Assembly: GCA_964612085.1 (NCBI GenBank)
Contig: CAZTCJ010000020.1
Span: forward strand, 1 to 48,956
From: CAZTCJ01 sp964612085
GTDB taxonomy: Bacteria; Pseudomonadota; Alphaproteobacteria; JAJFIK01
Direction of reading: 5' to 3'
Length of the DNA: 48,956 nt
This document shows, in pieces, positions 36,402 to 45,275 of this stretch. The notes below the pieces were generated by a model. That model was not told the DNA's origin. It saw only the letters and a list, made by a program, of their open reading frames with translations, and did no database searches. Each line of letters opens with the position of its first letter. Position 1 is the first letter of the stretch. The translations under genes and the position numbers were made by a program.

Positions 36402-36670
36402 GCCTGCCCCCCAGCCTGCGGATTATTGTCCAGAACAAATCCGGCGATGGCATCAAGAGAGGTGAAGTTCTCCGGCGTAAGCGCTTCCGGATCCGCGTCA
36501 ATGGAAAAGGTTTCTTCCAGCCAAGGCAGCATTTCAGCAATGGCCGTGCTGTCTAATATTTCGCTTTCTAGAATGTTTAAATGCATATCGAACTCAAACG
36601 GAACCGCCGTACCGATAGTCGACTTGATATACGCATAAATCTTTTCGGCGATCGCAGTTTTATTGGACAT
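36398..36670 (-). CDS. Acyl carrier protein
   Basis: A 90-aa carrier protein. The phosphopantetheine serine is in ILDSTAIAEMLPWLEETF, where the usual DSL triplet is DST, a variant seen in biosynthetic carrier proteins. ATG 36670 has GGGGATTGGGGC upstream and gives a normal ACP length; a longer frame to 36793 has no ACP character. Its stop overlaps the AMP-ligase start (ATGA), so the two are translationally coupled and probably interact. It may carry an acyl group for polysaccharide decoration. Confidence 0.88.
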   Translation of the reverse strand: MSNKTAIAEKIYAYIKSTIGTAVPFEFDMHLNILESEILDSTAIAEMLPWLEETFSIDADPEALTPENFTSLDAIAGFVLDNNPQAGGQA

Positions 36671-36842
36671 TGCCCCAATCCCCGATTTGATGACCCAACG
36701 AAAAGCAGCGGAAATCCGCGCATTCCGCCACAGTCCAAAACCCCCTTCGGTCTTCTGGCAAGAAGAGAAACAGGGATGGGATTCGCAAGTCAAGGTGGGA
36801 GACCGGCCATGGCATCGCCGCGCCCGTTAGGCTAGGATCGCG

Positions 36843-36865
36843 CCTCAAACACGATTGGTTTGAGG
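36843..36865. promoter_or_regulatory. Inverted repeat before the 306-aa gene
   Basis: A perfect 8-bp inverted repeat, CCTCAAAC and GTTTGAGG with a 7-base spacer, lies 13 bases before the ATG at 36879. The right arm includes GAGG, the likely ribosome-binding sequence, so it could be a regulator-binding operator or an RNA hairpin that masks it. Seen in sequence; function is a guess. Confidence 0.45.
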
Positions 36866-36878
36866 GGCATTAGCGGCC

Positions 36879-37799
36879 ATGGTTGCGGGCATTCCCGAAG
36901 ATTCCGAGATTTTGAACGGATTTCCCAAGGAGCTGACCGTTTTATGCGGGAAGATCCTTCAGCATAAGGAAACGGCCTTCGATCCACGGTCCATGGATCT
37001 CAATCCGGCGTCTCTGGAAAGCGCGGCAAAGGCTTTTACGGCGGCTAAATCCATTGACGACGAACAGGCCTTTCTCGATTGCCTGGTCGCCAGCATGGTC
37101 GCGGCCGGTTATCCTTTATTGGTGTCGCGTCCCGCCATGAGCGGCCTCAATGAGTTGACCACGGAACGGCTCACTTTCATCCGGAAGGCCGTCGTCAAGG
37201 GCCGCACCCGGTATACCGAAAACTACGACAACCTCTCCAAGGATCTTAAGTTTCTGCTCGGCCATTCGCTCCCCTGCAGCCGGAGCCATTTCGTCGAATA
37301 TGGCGCGCTCGTGCCACGCAAATGCCTGCTGACGCCCAAGGCGCTGGCCTCTTTCGGATCGCCGGTGACATGGGTCATGGCGGGGCTCAACTCGCGCGGC
37401 CACTGGCTGGGCCTGCATCTCGACAATCGCGACATCCGCGATTTCCACGAAGCGGCCATGGACCGGTGCTATCTGAAAATCGCCGAACTGATGCAGGCCG
37501 ACGAAAGCCTCTTCGGTCTGGTCGGCGGCTCCTGGATCTACGACCCGCAGCTTACGAAAATCAGTCCGAAACTGGCTTACCTGCGGGAAAAGCGGGTTCG
37601 GAACGGCGCTTTCGTCTTCGACTACGGCACGAGCGAAAACCAGACCCGCATGGCGATCGCCAATTCGCCCGTGCGGGAGAAACTGTACAACGACGGTCAG
37701 TACACACCGCACTTCTACTTCCTGATCTGGCCGCGCGCAAAGTTTCTGCGCTTCGCCCGCAAGTTGGCGCATGACATGCAAGCGCAGGCCCCGGACTGA
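36879..37799 (+). CDS. Unknown cytoplasmic protein (306 aa), divergent from ACP operon
   Basis: I do not recognise the family. It has no signal peptide or membrane helix. The central and C-terminal parts carry conserved-looking motifs: SRSHFVEYGALVPRKC, VTWVMAGLNSRGHWLGLHLDN, GLVGGSWIYDPQL and FYFLIWPRAKFLRFA. The start ATG at 36879 lies just after an inverted repeat. It faces away from the ACP, AMP-ligase and flippase genes, so a common regulator is plausible. Sequence is well-ordered and the length normal for a globular enzyme. Confidence 0.65.
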   Translation: MVAGIPEDSEILNGFPKELTVLCGKILQHKETAFDPRSMDLNPASLESAAKAFTAAKSIDDEQAFLDCLVASMVAAGYPLLVSRPAMSGLNELTTERLTFIRKAVVKGRTRYTENYDNLSKDLKFLLGHSLPCSRSHFVEYGALVPRKCLLTPKALASFGSPVTWVMAGLNSRGHWLGLHLDNRDIRDFHEAAMDRCYLKIAELMQADESLFGLVGGSWIYDPQLTKISPKLAYLREKRVRNGAFVFDYGTSENQTRMAIANSPVREKLYNDGQYTPHFYFLIWPRAKFLRFARKLAHDMQAQAPD

Positions 37800-37932
37800 C
37801 ATCCCGGTCTTTCCGCCCTCAGAAGAGTTCGGCGACTCAGACACAGTCGGCCGCGAAAGCGGTGGCGTGCCTGCCGTCCCGCATGCCCGGATGTTATGGA
37901 AAATCAGGCGGCGGCGCGCCTTCGTCCTTCCA

Positions 37933-37960
37933 TGATCCACTGGCAAGCGGAACACGTATC
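37933..37960 (+). promoter_or_regulatory. ECF11/RpoE-like promoter of the photolyase operon
   Basis: TGATCC (37933-37938) and CGTATC (37955-37960) are separated by exactly 16 bases. The same arrangement (TGATCC-N16-CGTA) lies before chrR at 48351-48324 on the minus strand. This spacing and the -35 hexamer match what is described for the ChrR-controlled RpoE of Rhodobacter. The site sits downstream of a longer, rejected start, so it also supports the 37992 start. Confidence 0.75.
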
Positions 37961-37991
37961 CCGCACATTAGAAAACCGAATCAAGGATCCT

Positions 37992-39473
37992 ATGGCCTCC
38001 CAATCGAAGACCTTATCGAAAAACCAGGCGCCGGTAATTGTCTGGTTTCGGCAGGATTTACGCCTTTCGGACCATCCCGCCCTGCAGGCGGCGGCAGAGC
38101 GCGACGTCCCCTTGTGCTGCCTATTCATCCTGGACGAGCAAAATGCGGGCGACTGGGCGGCAGGAGGCGCGCGCAAGTGGTGGCTGCATCACACGCTCGA
38201 AGCGCTTCAGGCCGATCTGCGCTCCCTCGGGCAGACATTGGTCCTACGCAAAGGCCCCGCCAGCGATGTACTCGACGCCGTTCTGGAAGAAACCGGCGCC
38301 GACACGGTGGTCTGGAACAGGCTTTACGAGCCTGCGGCGGTCGAACGGGACAAAGACATCAAAAGCGCGCTGAAAGAACGCGGCGTGACGGCCGAGAGCT
38401 TTCCCGGCTCCCTGTTGCGCGAACCCTGGGAAGTGATGACCGGCGCGGGCGAGCCCTACCGGGTGTTCACCGCCTATTGGAAAGCCTCGCTCGCCAAGGG
38501 CGCCATCGCCAAGCCCCTGCCCCGGCCTTCTTCCTTGCCCAAGCCCACGAAAGCCAAAAGCGACGATCTCGACGACTGGGCGCTGCTGCCGACACAGCCC
38601 GACTGGGCCGGGGGCTTGCGCGAGATCTGGACGCCGGGCGAACAGGGCGCGCTCGACCGGCTCGATGCGTTCCTCGACGACAGTCTCGAGGCCTATGCGG
38701 ACGGCCGCGACCGGCCCGACCAGCAGCACACCTCCATGCTGTCGCCCCATCTGCACCATGGTGAGATCAGCCCGCGTACAGTGTGGCACAGGGTCCATGC
38801 CTGGACCGGCGGCAAGAACAGCACGAAGGCGGAAACTAATGCGGACAAATTCCTGTCGGAGATCGGCTGGCGGGAGTTCAGCTATCAGCTCCTGTTCCAC
38901 AATGCCGATCTGCCGGACACGGCCTTGCGGCCTGAATTCCGGAGCTTTCCGTGGGCGAAAAATAAAAAGGGGCTCGAAGCCTGGCAGAAGGGCCGCACCG
39001 GCTATCCGATCGTGGACGCGGGCATGCGCCAGCTCTGGCATACGGGCTGGATGCACAACCGGGTGCGCATGATCGTGGGCTCCGTTCTGGTCAAGCATCT
39101 GCTTATTCCGTGGCAGGAGGGCGAGGCCTGGTTTTGGGACACGCTGGTCGATGCGGATCTCGCCAATAACAGCGCAGGCTGGCAGTGGATCGCGGGCTGC
39201 GGGGCCGATGCCGCGCCTTATTTCCGGGTGTTCAACCCGGTGCTCCAGGGCGAGAAATTCGACCCCAAGGGCGAGTATGTCCGCCGCTGGGTGCCGGAAC
39301 TGAAAGATCTGCCCGCGAAGCATATTCACAAACCTTGGGAGGCGCCGGAGAGCGTGCTTGAGGAGGCCGGCGTGACCATCGGCAAAGACTATCCCGCGCC
39401 CATCATCGGCCTCAAAGAAGGCCGCGAACGGGCTCTCGAGGCCTTCGCCTCCATCAAGTCGTCGGCGGCTTGA
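37992..39473 (+). CDS. phrB: Deoxyribodipyrimidine photolyase (class I CPD type)
   Basis: A 493-aa flavoprotein that repairs UV-induced pyrimidine dimers with light. It opens with VIVWFRQDLRLSDHPAL (antenna-domain start) and ends with the FAD-binding domain: TGYPIVDAGMRQLWHTGWMHNRVRMIVGS, LANNSAGWQWIAGCGADAAPYFRVFNP. The start is ATG 37992 with AAGGA four bases before it; the frame runs further up to 37896, but the promoter is inside that part. First gene of a plus-strand operon under an ECF-type promoter, followed by a FAD oxidoreductase after 27 bases. Confidence 0.94.
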   Translation: MASQSKTLSKNQAPVIVWFRQDLRLSDHPALQAAAERDVPLCCLFILDEQNAGDWAAGGARKWWLHHTLEALQADLRSLGQTLVLRKGPASDVLDAVLEETGADTVVWNRLYEPAAVERDKDIKSALKERGVTAESFPGSLLREPWEVMTGAGEPYRVFTAYWKASLAKGAIAKPLPRPSSLPKPTKAKSDDLDDWALLPTQPDWAGGLREIWTPGEQGALDRLDAFLDDSLEAYADGRDRPDQQHTSMLSPHLHHGEISPRTVWHRVHAWTGGKNSTKAETNADKFLSEIGWREFSYQLLFHNADLPDTALRPEFRSFPWAKNKKGLEAWQKGRTGYPIVDAGMRQLWHTGWMHNRVRMIVGSVLVKHLLIPWQEGEAWFWDTLVDADLANNSAGWQWIAGCGADAAPYFRVFNPVLQGEKFDPKGEYVRRWVPELKDLPAKHIHKPWEAPESVLEEAGVTIGKDYPAPIIGLKEGRERALEAFASIKSSAA

Positions 39474-39500
39474 CCCCATTCATTCGCATAAGGATATTGT

Positions 39501-40805
39501 ATGAAAATCGCCATTATCGGCTCGGGCATTTCCGGTCTTGGGGCGGCCTGGCTGCTCCATCAGGACCATGACATTACAGTTTTCGAGAAAGATCACCGGA
39601 TCGGCGGGCACAGCAACACGGCCGAAGTCGACTATGACGGTACGCCGATCCCCGTCGATACGGGCTTCATCGTTTATAACGAGTTGAATTACCCCAACCT
39701 GACCGCCCTCTTCCGTACCCTGAATGTCGATACGATCGAAAGCAATATGAGCTTCGCGGTCAGCGCGCAGGCGAAGCGGCTGGAATGGTCGAGCGACAGC
39801 CTTGCGACGATCTTTGCCCAGAAACGCAATATGGCCAACCCGTCTTTCCTGGCCATGATCTACGATATCCTGCGGTTCAACCGCATTGCCCTGCGCGATC
39901 TGGACTCCGGCCTTTGCACGGATCTTCCGTTGGGAGAATATATCGCCTATCGGGGCTTCGGGCGCTCGTTCAAGGATCACTATATACTGCCCATGGGGGC
40001 CGCCATCTGGTCCACCTCCCTGGGCAGCATGCTCGATTTCCCTGCCGAAAGCCTGATCCGGTTTTTCGACAATCACCGTCTTTTGTCCTATGCGCGGCCC
40101 CTATGGCGCACGGTGGACGGCGGCAGCCGCACCTATGTAGCCCGGCTGACGGCCCCGTTCCAGGACAGAATCCATACGGGCCTGGGCATAAGATCCGTGA
40201 TGCGGTCGGAAGACGGCGTCACGCTGGTCGACGACACGGGCGCCATCCACCGGTTCGACCACGCGATCCTGGCATGCCACAGCGATCAGGCGCTCCGCCT
40301 GCTGAGCGATGCGGACGACACGGAACGCGCCATTCTGGGCGATATCGCTTATGCGCCGAACACGGCCTATCTGCACCGGGATCCCGCTCTGATGCCGGAG
40401 CGCAAAACGGTCTGGGCGAGCTGGAATGTCATGGCCGACAAGACGGAGGCGGCCGCTCCTGTTTCCGTCACTTATTGGATGAACAGGCTGCAGAATCTCA
40501 ATCCGGCCTGCCCGCTTTTCGTCAGCCTCAATCCGGCGACACCGCCCCGGGACGATCTCGTTTTCGGCACCTACACTTACGACCATCCGCAGTTCACTCA
40601 GGCGGCCTTGAAGGCCCAACGGCGGCTCGATGAGATCCAGGGCGCGCGCAGAACCTGGTTTTGCGGCGCCTGGTGCGGCTATGGCTTCCACGAAGACGGA
40701 CTCGCGGCGGGGCTTGAGGCAGCGGAACGCCTGAGCGGTCTCGCGCGGCCCTGGGCCGCCGATGACAGCGTTGATGCCGCGCCCGCCGCCCGGGCCGCTG
40801 AATAG
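39501..40805 (+). CDS. FAD-dependent oxidoreductase (amine-oxidase-like; candidate fatty-acid desaturase partner)
   Basis: A 434-aa protein with an N-terminal dinucleotide motif GSGISGLGAAWLL and the FAD-binding FEKDHRIGGHSNT, typical of the NAD(P)/FAD amine-oxidase superfamily. It precedes DUF1365 and a CFAS-like methyltransferase, a trio that also occurs in ChrR/RpoE-regulated operons of Rhodobacter. There, a pathway to methylated and furan fatty acids has been described (UfaM methylase, UfaD desaturase); I recall this without being able to verify which gene is UfaD. It has no membrane helix, so it acts as a soluble or peripheral enzyme. Confidence 0.85.
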   Translation: MKIAIIGSGISGLGAAWLLHQDHDITVFEKDHRIGGHSNTAEVDYDGTPIPVDTGFIVYNELNYPNLTALFRTLNVDTIESNMSFAVSAQAKRLEWSSDSLATIFAQKRNMANPSFLAMIYDILRFNRIALRDLDSGLCTDLPLGEYIAYRGFGRSFKDHYILPMGAAIWSTSLGSMLDFPAESLIRFFDNHRLLSYARPLWRTVDGGSRTYVARLTAPFQDRIHTGLGIRSVMRSEDGVTLVDDTGAIHRFDHAILACHSDQALRLLSDADDTERAILGDIAYAPNTAYLHRDPALMPERKTVWASWNVMADKTEAAAPVSVTYWMNRLQNLNPACPLFVSLNPATPPRDDLVFGTYTYDHPQFTQAALKAQRRLDEIQGARRTWFCGAWCGYGFHEDGLAAGLEAAERLSGLARPWAADDSVDAAPAARAAE

Positions 40806-40828
40806 GGCCGATCTGGTATACTGATGCC

Positions 40829-41617
40829 ATGACCCAGGGCCTTCCAGCGGCACGTCTTTACTTCGGCAGCGTCATGCATGCGCGGCTCAAACCCTTCACC
40901 CATCGCTTTCGCTACCGGGTTTTCTCGCTCCTGGTCGATGTCGACAGAATAGGCGAGATCGCCAGGCAAAGCCGCCTGTTCAGTTACAACCGCTGGAACA
41001 TTTTGAGCTTCTACGATCGCGATCATGGCGCGCGGGACGGCGCCCCGCTGCGGGCCTGGGCCGAAGAGCGTTTGACGGAGGCCAGCATTGCCCTTGATGG
41101 CGGCACGATCCGCCTGCTGTGTTTTCCGCGCCTTCTGGGCTATGTCTTCAACCCCATCTCTCTTTATTATTGTCACGGTCCTGACGGCGCCTTGCGTGCC
41201 GTTATCCATCAGGTGAACAATACCTTCGGCGATACCCACAGCTACGTGATCCCGGTGCGGACCGAACCGCGAGAGGTCATACGCCAGAAAGCCGGCAAGA
41301 ACCTGCATGTCTCGCCCTTCATGGATATGGATCATACATACTGGTTCGCCTTGCGTCCGCCGGCGGACCGTTTGCGGGTCGCCATCCGCCAGGAGAATAA
41401 AGACGGCGTTATGCTACTCGCGACGCTGGTGGGAACAGAGCGTCCATTCTCCGACTCCACACTGATGCAGGCGCTCGTCCGGTTCCCGCTCATGAGCTGG
41501 AAAGTGATGGCGGCCATTCATTGGGAAGCCCTGCATCTGGTGCGCAAGGGCGCGCGCTATCACAAACGCCCGCCCGCGCCTGAAAAGCCCGCCACGATCG
41601 GCGAGGATTTACCGTAA
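40829..41617 (+). CDS. DUF1365 family protein
   Basis: A 262-aa protein with the family's opening LYFGSVMHARLKPFTHRFRYRVFSLLVDVD, central RLLCFPRLLGYVFNPISLYYCHG, and NNTFGDTHSYV. DUF1365 regularly lies between a FAD oxidoreductase and a CFAS-like methyltransferase; its role is unknown, though a lipid-modification function follows from this context. It starts 23 bases after the oxidoreductase and the family length is normal. The following methyltransferase starts 169 bases later. Confidence 0.92.
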   Translation: MTQGLPAARLYFGSVMHARLKPFTHRFRYRVFSLLVDVDRIGEIARQSRLFSYNRWNILSFYDRDHGARDGAPLRAWAEERLTEASIALDGGTIRLLCFPRLLGYVFNPISLYYCHGPDGALRAVIHQVNNTFGDTHSYVIPVRTEPREVIRQKAGKNLHVSPFMDMDHTYWFALRPPADRLRVAIRQENKDGVMLLATLVGTERPFSDSTLMQALVRFPLMSWKVMAAIHWEALHLVRKGARYHKRPPAPEKPATIGEDLP

Positions 41618-41786
41618 TGTTGCGACGACATGCGTCAGATCCGGATCAAATCCTGTGGCATCCGCACAAAACCCGTCCGGGGAGTGGATGGCCCATCGCA
41701 CATCCGATAAGCTGGGAAGATACGCCGGAACCGGGCAGACAAGGGGCGGCAGCCGCAAAAATCACTGCCGAAAATGGAGCAGACCC

Positions 41787-43070
41787 ATGGCACAACTAGA
41801 GCACGTGCAAAGGCCACATTTTGCAGATGGTCCGCACCCTAGCGATGCGGACGCCTTACCCAAAGCAACGCCTGAAGCGATTAGCGCACTGAAGAATGCG
41901 CCGTTCATCGCCCGCATGCTGATGCGCGGCATGCTGAAATTTCAATGGGGCCGCATGATCGTCCAACTGCCGGACGGCCAGGCCTTATGTTTCGAAGGCA
42001 GCGCCACGGGCGGCACCGGCATCTTGATCGTGCACGATTACGCCATGGCGCGCCGTGTCGCCACGGGCGGCAATGTGGGCCTGGCGGAAGCCTATCTCGA
42101 CGGCCAGTGGGATAGCCCTGACGTCACGGCCATGTTGGAAGTGTTTTCTCAGAATACGGCCCATGTGCGGGCTTTGTTCCAGGCCTCGCCCCTGACGGCT
42201 TTCGCGACACGCATCCTGCACACCATGCGCCGCAACACCAAGCGCCAGGCCCGGCGGAATATCGAGGCCCATTACGATCTGGGCAACCGGTTCTACGAGA
42301 CCTGGCTCGACCACACCATGACCTACTCGAGCGCCCTGTTTGAAAAGCATACTGACGATCTGGCCACTGCACAGGAAGCGAAATATGCCGCCCTGGCCCG
42401 CTCCATGGATCTGCAGGCGGATCACAGGGTTCTGGAAATCGGCTGCGGCTGGGGCGGGTTCGCGGAGCACGCGGCCCGGACCATCGGCTGCCATGTCACC
42501 GGCATCACCATTTCCAAAGAACAATACGACTATGCCCGCGAGCGCGCGTCCAGGGCCGGTTTGACCGACAAGATCGATATTCAGTACTGCGATTACCGGG
42601 ATGTTTCGGGCACGTTCGACCGTATTGCCTCAATCGAAATGTTCGAAGCCGTGGGCGAACGATACTGGCCCCAGTTCTTCGAGACGGTGCGCAACCGGCT
42701 GGCGCCGGAAGGACAGGCCGGGCTGCAGATCATCACCATCGCCGACGATCATTTCGAATCCTACCGGCAAAGCGTCGATTTCATTCAGCGCTATATCTTC
42801 CCGGGCGGCATGCTGCCGTCTCCAGAGGCGCTAGAGGCGCAGACGGCCCGTGTCGGCCTGGAGATCGCGCAAACCAAGACGTTCGGCGCAGACTATGCCC
42901 GCACCCTGGCGGCATGGCGGGCGCGGTTCGTGGAGGCCTGGCCGCAGGTCAAGGAGCAGGGCTTCGACGAGCGCTTCAAAAGGCTTTGGACCTATTATCT
43001 GTCCTATTGCGAAGCGGGGTTCCGCTCCGGCGCCACCAATGTCTGCCAGATGGTGCTCAAGCGCACATAA
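41787..43070 (+). CDS. CFAS-like SAM-dependent fatty-acid methyltransferase
   Basis: A 427-aa protein of the cyclopropane-fatty-acyl-phospholipid synthase family: HYDLGNRFYETWLD, VLEIGCGWGGF (SAM motif), TGITISKEQYDYA, SIEMFEAVGERYW, DFIQRYIFPGG and RLWTYYLSYCEAGFR. By alignment from memory with E. coli Cfa, Glu239 and Tyr317 are kept, but Cys139 is Ser and His266 is Ile. Those residues bind the bicarbonate needed for ring closure, so a plain methylase (as in methylated or furan fatty acids) is more likely. Start 41787 is supported by GGAG upstream; the frame extends to 41655 but that part lacks family homology. Confidence 0.9.
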   Translation: MAQLEHVQRPHFADGPHPSDADALPKATPEAISALKNAPFIARMLMRGMLKFQWGRMIVQLPDGQALCFEGSATGGTGILIVHDYAMARRVATGGNVGLAEAYLDGQWDSPDVTAMLEVFSQNTAHVRALFQASPLTAFATRILHTMRRNTKRQARRNIEAHYDLGNRFYETWLDHTMTYSSALFEKHTDDLATAQEAKYAALARSMDLQADHRVLEIGCGWGGFAEHAARTIGCHVTGITISKEQYDYARERASRAGLTDKIDIQYCDYRDVSGTFDRIASIEMFEAVGERYWPQFFETVRNRLAPEGQAGLQIITIADDHFESYRQSVDFIQRYIFPGGMLPSPEALEAQTARVGLEIAQTKTFGADYARTLAAWRARFVEAWPQVKEQGFDERFKRLWTYYLSYCEAGFRSGATNVCQMVLKRT

Positions 43071-43129
43071 CGGACACGGCGAAACACCTGAAGACCGGAA
43101 AATCCGGTCCTGACAAAGAGGCGCTCCTG

Positions 43130-44461
43130 GTGTCCGACAAATCGTCCGTGTCCTTGCGCATCCTGGCCAGCTATGGGGCCGTCGGCCTGCCTGTCGCGGT
43201 GCTGGCCCTGCCCGTCTATGTCTATCTGCCGACGCTTTACACCCAGGAACTGGGCCTGTCGTTGAGCGCCATCGCCGCGATCCTGTTCGGCATGCGGGCC
43301 GTCGACGCGATCGCCGATCCCATCATCGGCTGGCTGAGCGACCGCACCGAAACGCCGTTCGGGCGGCGCAAGCCCTGGGTGGTGGCCAGCGTGCCGGTCA
43401 CCATACTGGCGACCTATATGCTTTTCGTTCCGCCTGCGGATGCCACGGCGGCCTATGTATTCGGCTGGGGCGTGACGCTGACCATCGGCTGGACCGCGCT
43501 GATCCTGCCGTTCAATGCCTGGGGGGCGGAGCTGACCGGCGACTATCACGCCCGCACACGGGTGACGGCCGCGCGCCAGATCTTCGCGCTTCTCGGCACC
43601 ATGGTCGCGACCGCCCTGCCCGCTTTGTTGACAGTTTACGGTATCGTGGGACTTCGCGACCATGTGAGCGCGCTGGCCTGGATCATCATTATCCTCCTGC
43701 CCCTGACGGTGGCCATCGCCGCCTTGAGCGTACCGGAACGCCCGCCGCTGACGGTCGAACGGCTGCCCTGGATCAGAGGCCTGACGCAACCGCTGCGCAA
43801 CCCGGATTTCCGCAGGCTGATCGCGGCCTTTTTCATCAATGCGGTGGCCAATGGCCTGCCCGTGACCCTGTTCATTCCCTTCGTCACCCATCGCTTAGGG
43901 ATGCAGGACGCTTACGGACCGCTGCTGTTTACCTATTTCGTCTCAGGACTCGTGGCGATCCCGGTCTGGACCTGGGCCTCTTCCAGGATCGGCAAGCACC
44001 GCAGTTGGGCCATCGCCATGATCTGGGCCTGCCTCGCCTTTCTCTGGACACCGATTTTTGTCGGCGAAGGCGATTTCACCCTGTTTTTGATCATCACGAT
44101 CTTGTCGGGCTTCGGGGTGGGCGCGGATCTGGCGATCCCGTCGGCCATCCTGGCGGATGTGGTCGATGAAGACACGGCCGCGAGCGGTGAGGAACGCACG
44201 GGCCTTTACTTCGCTCTGTGGGGCCTCAGCACACAGATTTCCCTTGGCGTGGCCGGGGCTTTGGCGTTCCTGCCCCTCGAAGCGGTAGGCTTCGACGCCG
44301 CCGGAGAGACGAACACGCCCTTGGCACTGACGACGCTGGCCTGGATTTACGCCGGTCTGCCCGTGGCGCTGAAGCTCATCGCCGTGGCGGTGATGTGGAA
44401 TTTCCCGCTCGACGCGGCGCGCCAGCGGACCTTCCGGGAGCGGATCGAAAGCGCTGTTTAA
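43130..44461 (+). CDS. GPH-family (MelB-like) sugar:cation symporter
   Basis: A 443-aa polytopic transporter with 12 predicted helices and the family motif DAIADPIIGWLSDRTETPFGRRKPW near residues 55-82. It matches the sugar/cation symporter reported in the R. sphaeroides ChrR-RpoE regulon. The start is GTG 43130 with AGAGG eight bases before it, 59 bases after the methyltransferase; upstream extension overlaps the methyltransferase and is spurious. Its stop abuts the SDR gene stop on the other strand. Substrate unknown. Confidence 0.88.
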   Translation: MSDKSSVSLRILASYGAVGLPVAVLALPVYVYLPTLYTQELGLSLSAIAAILFGMRAVDAIADPIIGWLSDRTETPFGRRKPWVVASVPVTILATYMLFVPPADATAAYVFGWGVTLTIGWTALILPFNAWGAELTGDYHARTRVTAARQIFALLGTMVATALPALLTVYGIVGLRDHVSALAWIIIILLPLTVAIAALSVPERPPLTVERLPWIRGLTQPLRNPDFRRLIAAFFINAVANGLPVTLFIPFVTHRLGMQDAYGPLLFTYFVSGLVAIPVWTWASSRIGKHRSWAIAMIWACLAFLWTPIFVGEGDFTLFLIITILSGFGVGADLAIPSAILADVVDEDTAASGEERTGLYFALWGLSTQISLGVAGALAFLPLEAVGFDAAGETNTPLALTTLAWIYAGLPVALKLIAVAVMWNFPLDAARQRTFRERIESAV

Positions 44462-45262
44462 TCAGCTCTCATCGGGCAGCTTGTTCCAGCCGGTCTGACG
44501 CTTGATCAGCGCGATATACCAGTCGCGCGGCAACCATTTCAGCACTTTCAAGACGAAAGTGAAGCGCTTGGGGAAGGTGATTTCGAAAGCCTGACCCTTC
44601 AGCCCTTTGACGATGCGGTTGGCCGCATCCTCCGGCTGGATCATGAAGGGTTTGGGAAACTCGTTATCGTCCTGGGCAGGCGTTTCCACGAAACCCGGAT
44701 TGATCACCGAGACCCGTACCTGATGGCGGTCCAGCTCGATCTTGAGGCATTCGGCGATGTTGATCAGGGCCGCCTTGGTGGCGCCGTAAGCAGCGCTTGT
44801 CGGCAGGCCGCCATATCCGGTGACGGACGACACGATGGCGATATGACCTTTGGCGCGCGCGATCATGCGTGGGATCAAGGGTTCCAGACCATAAACCGTG
44901 CCCAGAACATTCACTGAATAGCATTTCTCGAACGGCTCGGCTGTCAGATCCGGCGCTTCCACGGGGATATAAATGCCTGCATTCAGAATCGCGAGCGCGA
45001 CGGGCCCGTAGGCGGTCTCGATCTCCTCGACGATCGACGCCATGCGCGCCTTGTCCGTGACATCGCCGGGAAAAGGCACGATCCGACCCTTCAGGCCTTC
45101 GGCGGCCGCGCTCAAGGCCTGGAGATCGCTCTCGCCCCGGGCGGTCGCCGCCACGGTCCACCCGTCCCGGGCCAGGGTCAGGCAGGTGTGATAGCCAATG
45201 CCCGAACTGGCGCCCGTGACCCAAGCCACACCGTCTTGAGGCGTCACAACCTGATTACGCAT
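44462..45262 (-). CDS. Short-chain dehydrogenase/reductase
   Basis: A 266-aa NAD(P)-dependent oxidoreductase. Seen: the cofactor motif VTGASSGIG, AILNAGIY, the catalytic Ser/Tyr/Lys in SSVTGYGGLPTSAAYGATKAAL, and a C-terminal hydrophobic/basic helix (ITFPKRFTFVLKVLKWLPRD) that may associate with membrane. It is the last gene of the minus-strand operon, 13 bases after the Fe-S photolyase. SDRs occur in the ChrR regulon of Rhodobacter too. The substrate is not apparent. Confidence 0.92.
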   Translation of the reverse strand: MRNQVVTPQDGVAWVTGASSGIGYHTCLTLARDGWTVAATARGESDLQALSAAAEGLKGRIVPFPGDVTDKARMASIVEEIETAYGPVALAILNAGIYIPVEAPDLTAEPFEKCYSVNVLGTVYGLEPLIPRMIARAKGHIAIVSSVTGYGGLPTSAAYGATKAALINIAECLKIELDRHQVRVSVINPGFVETPAQDDNEFPKPFMIQPEDAANRIVKGLKGQAFEITFPKRFTFVLKVLKWLPRDWYIALIKRQTGWNKLPDES

Positions 45263-45275
45263 CGTCCCGGTCCCC

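Noticed and set aside
41617..41799. 60-codon open frame starting on the DUF1365 stop
   Set aside because: Low-complexity translation, no family resemblance, and it overlaps the methyltransferase start. It may be just leader for the next gene.
42914..43129. N-terminal extension of the GPH symporter
   Set aside because: It reads through the end of the methyltransferase in another frame and lacks family homology; GTG 43130 has a good ribosome site.
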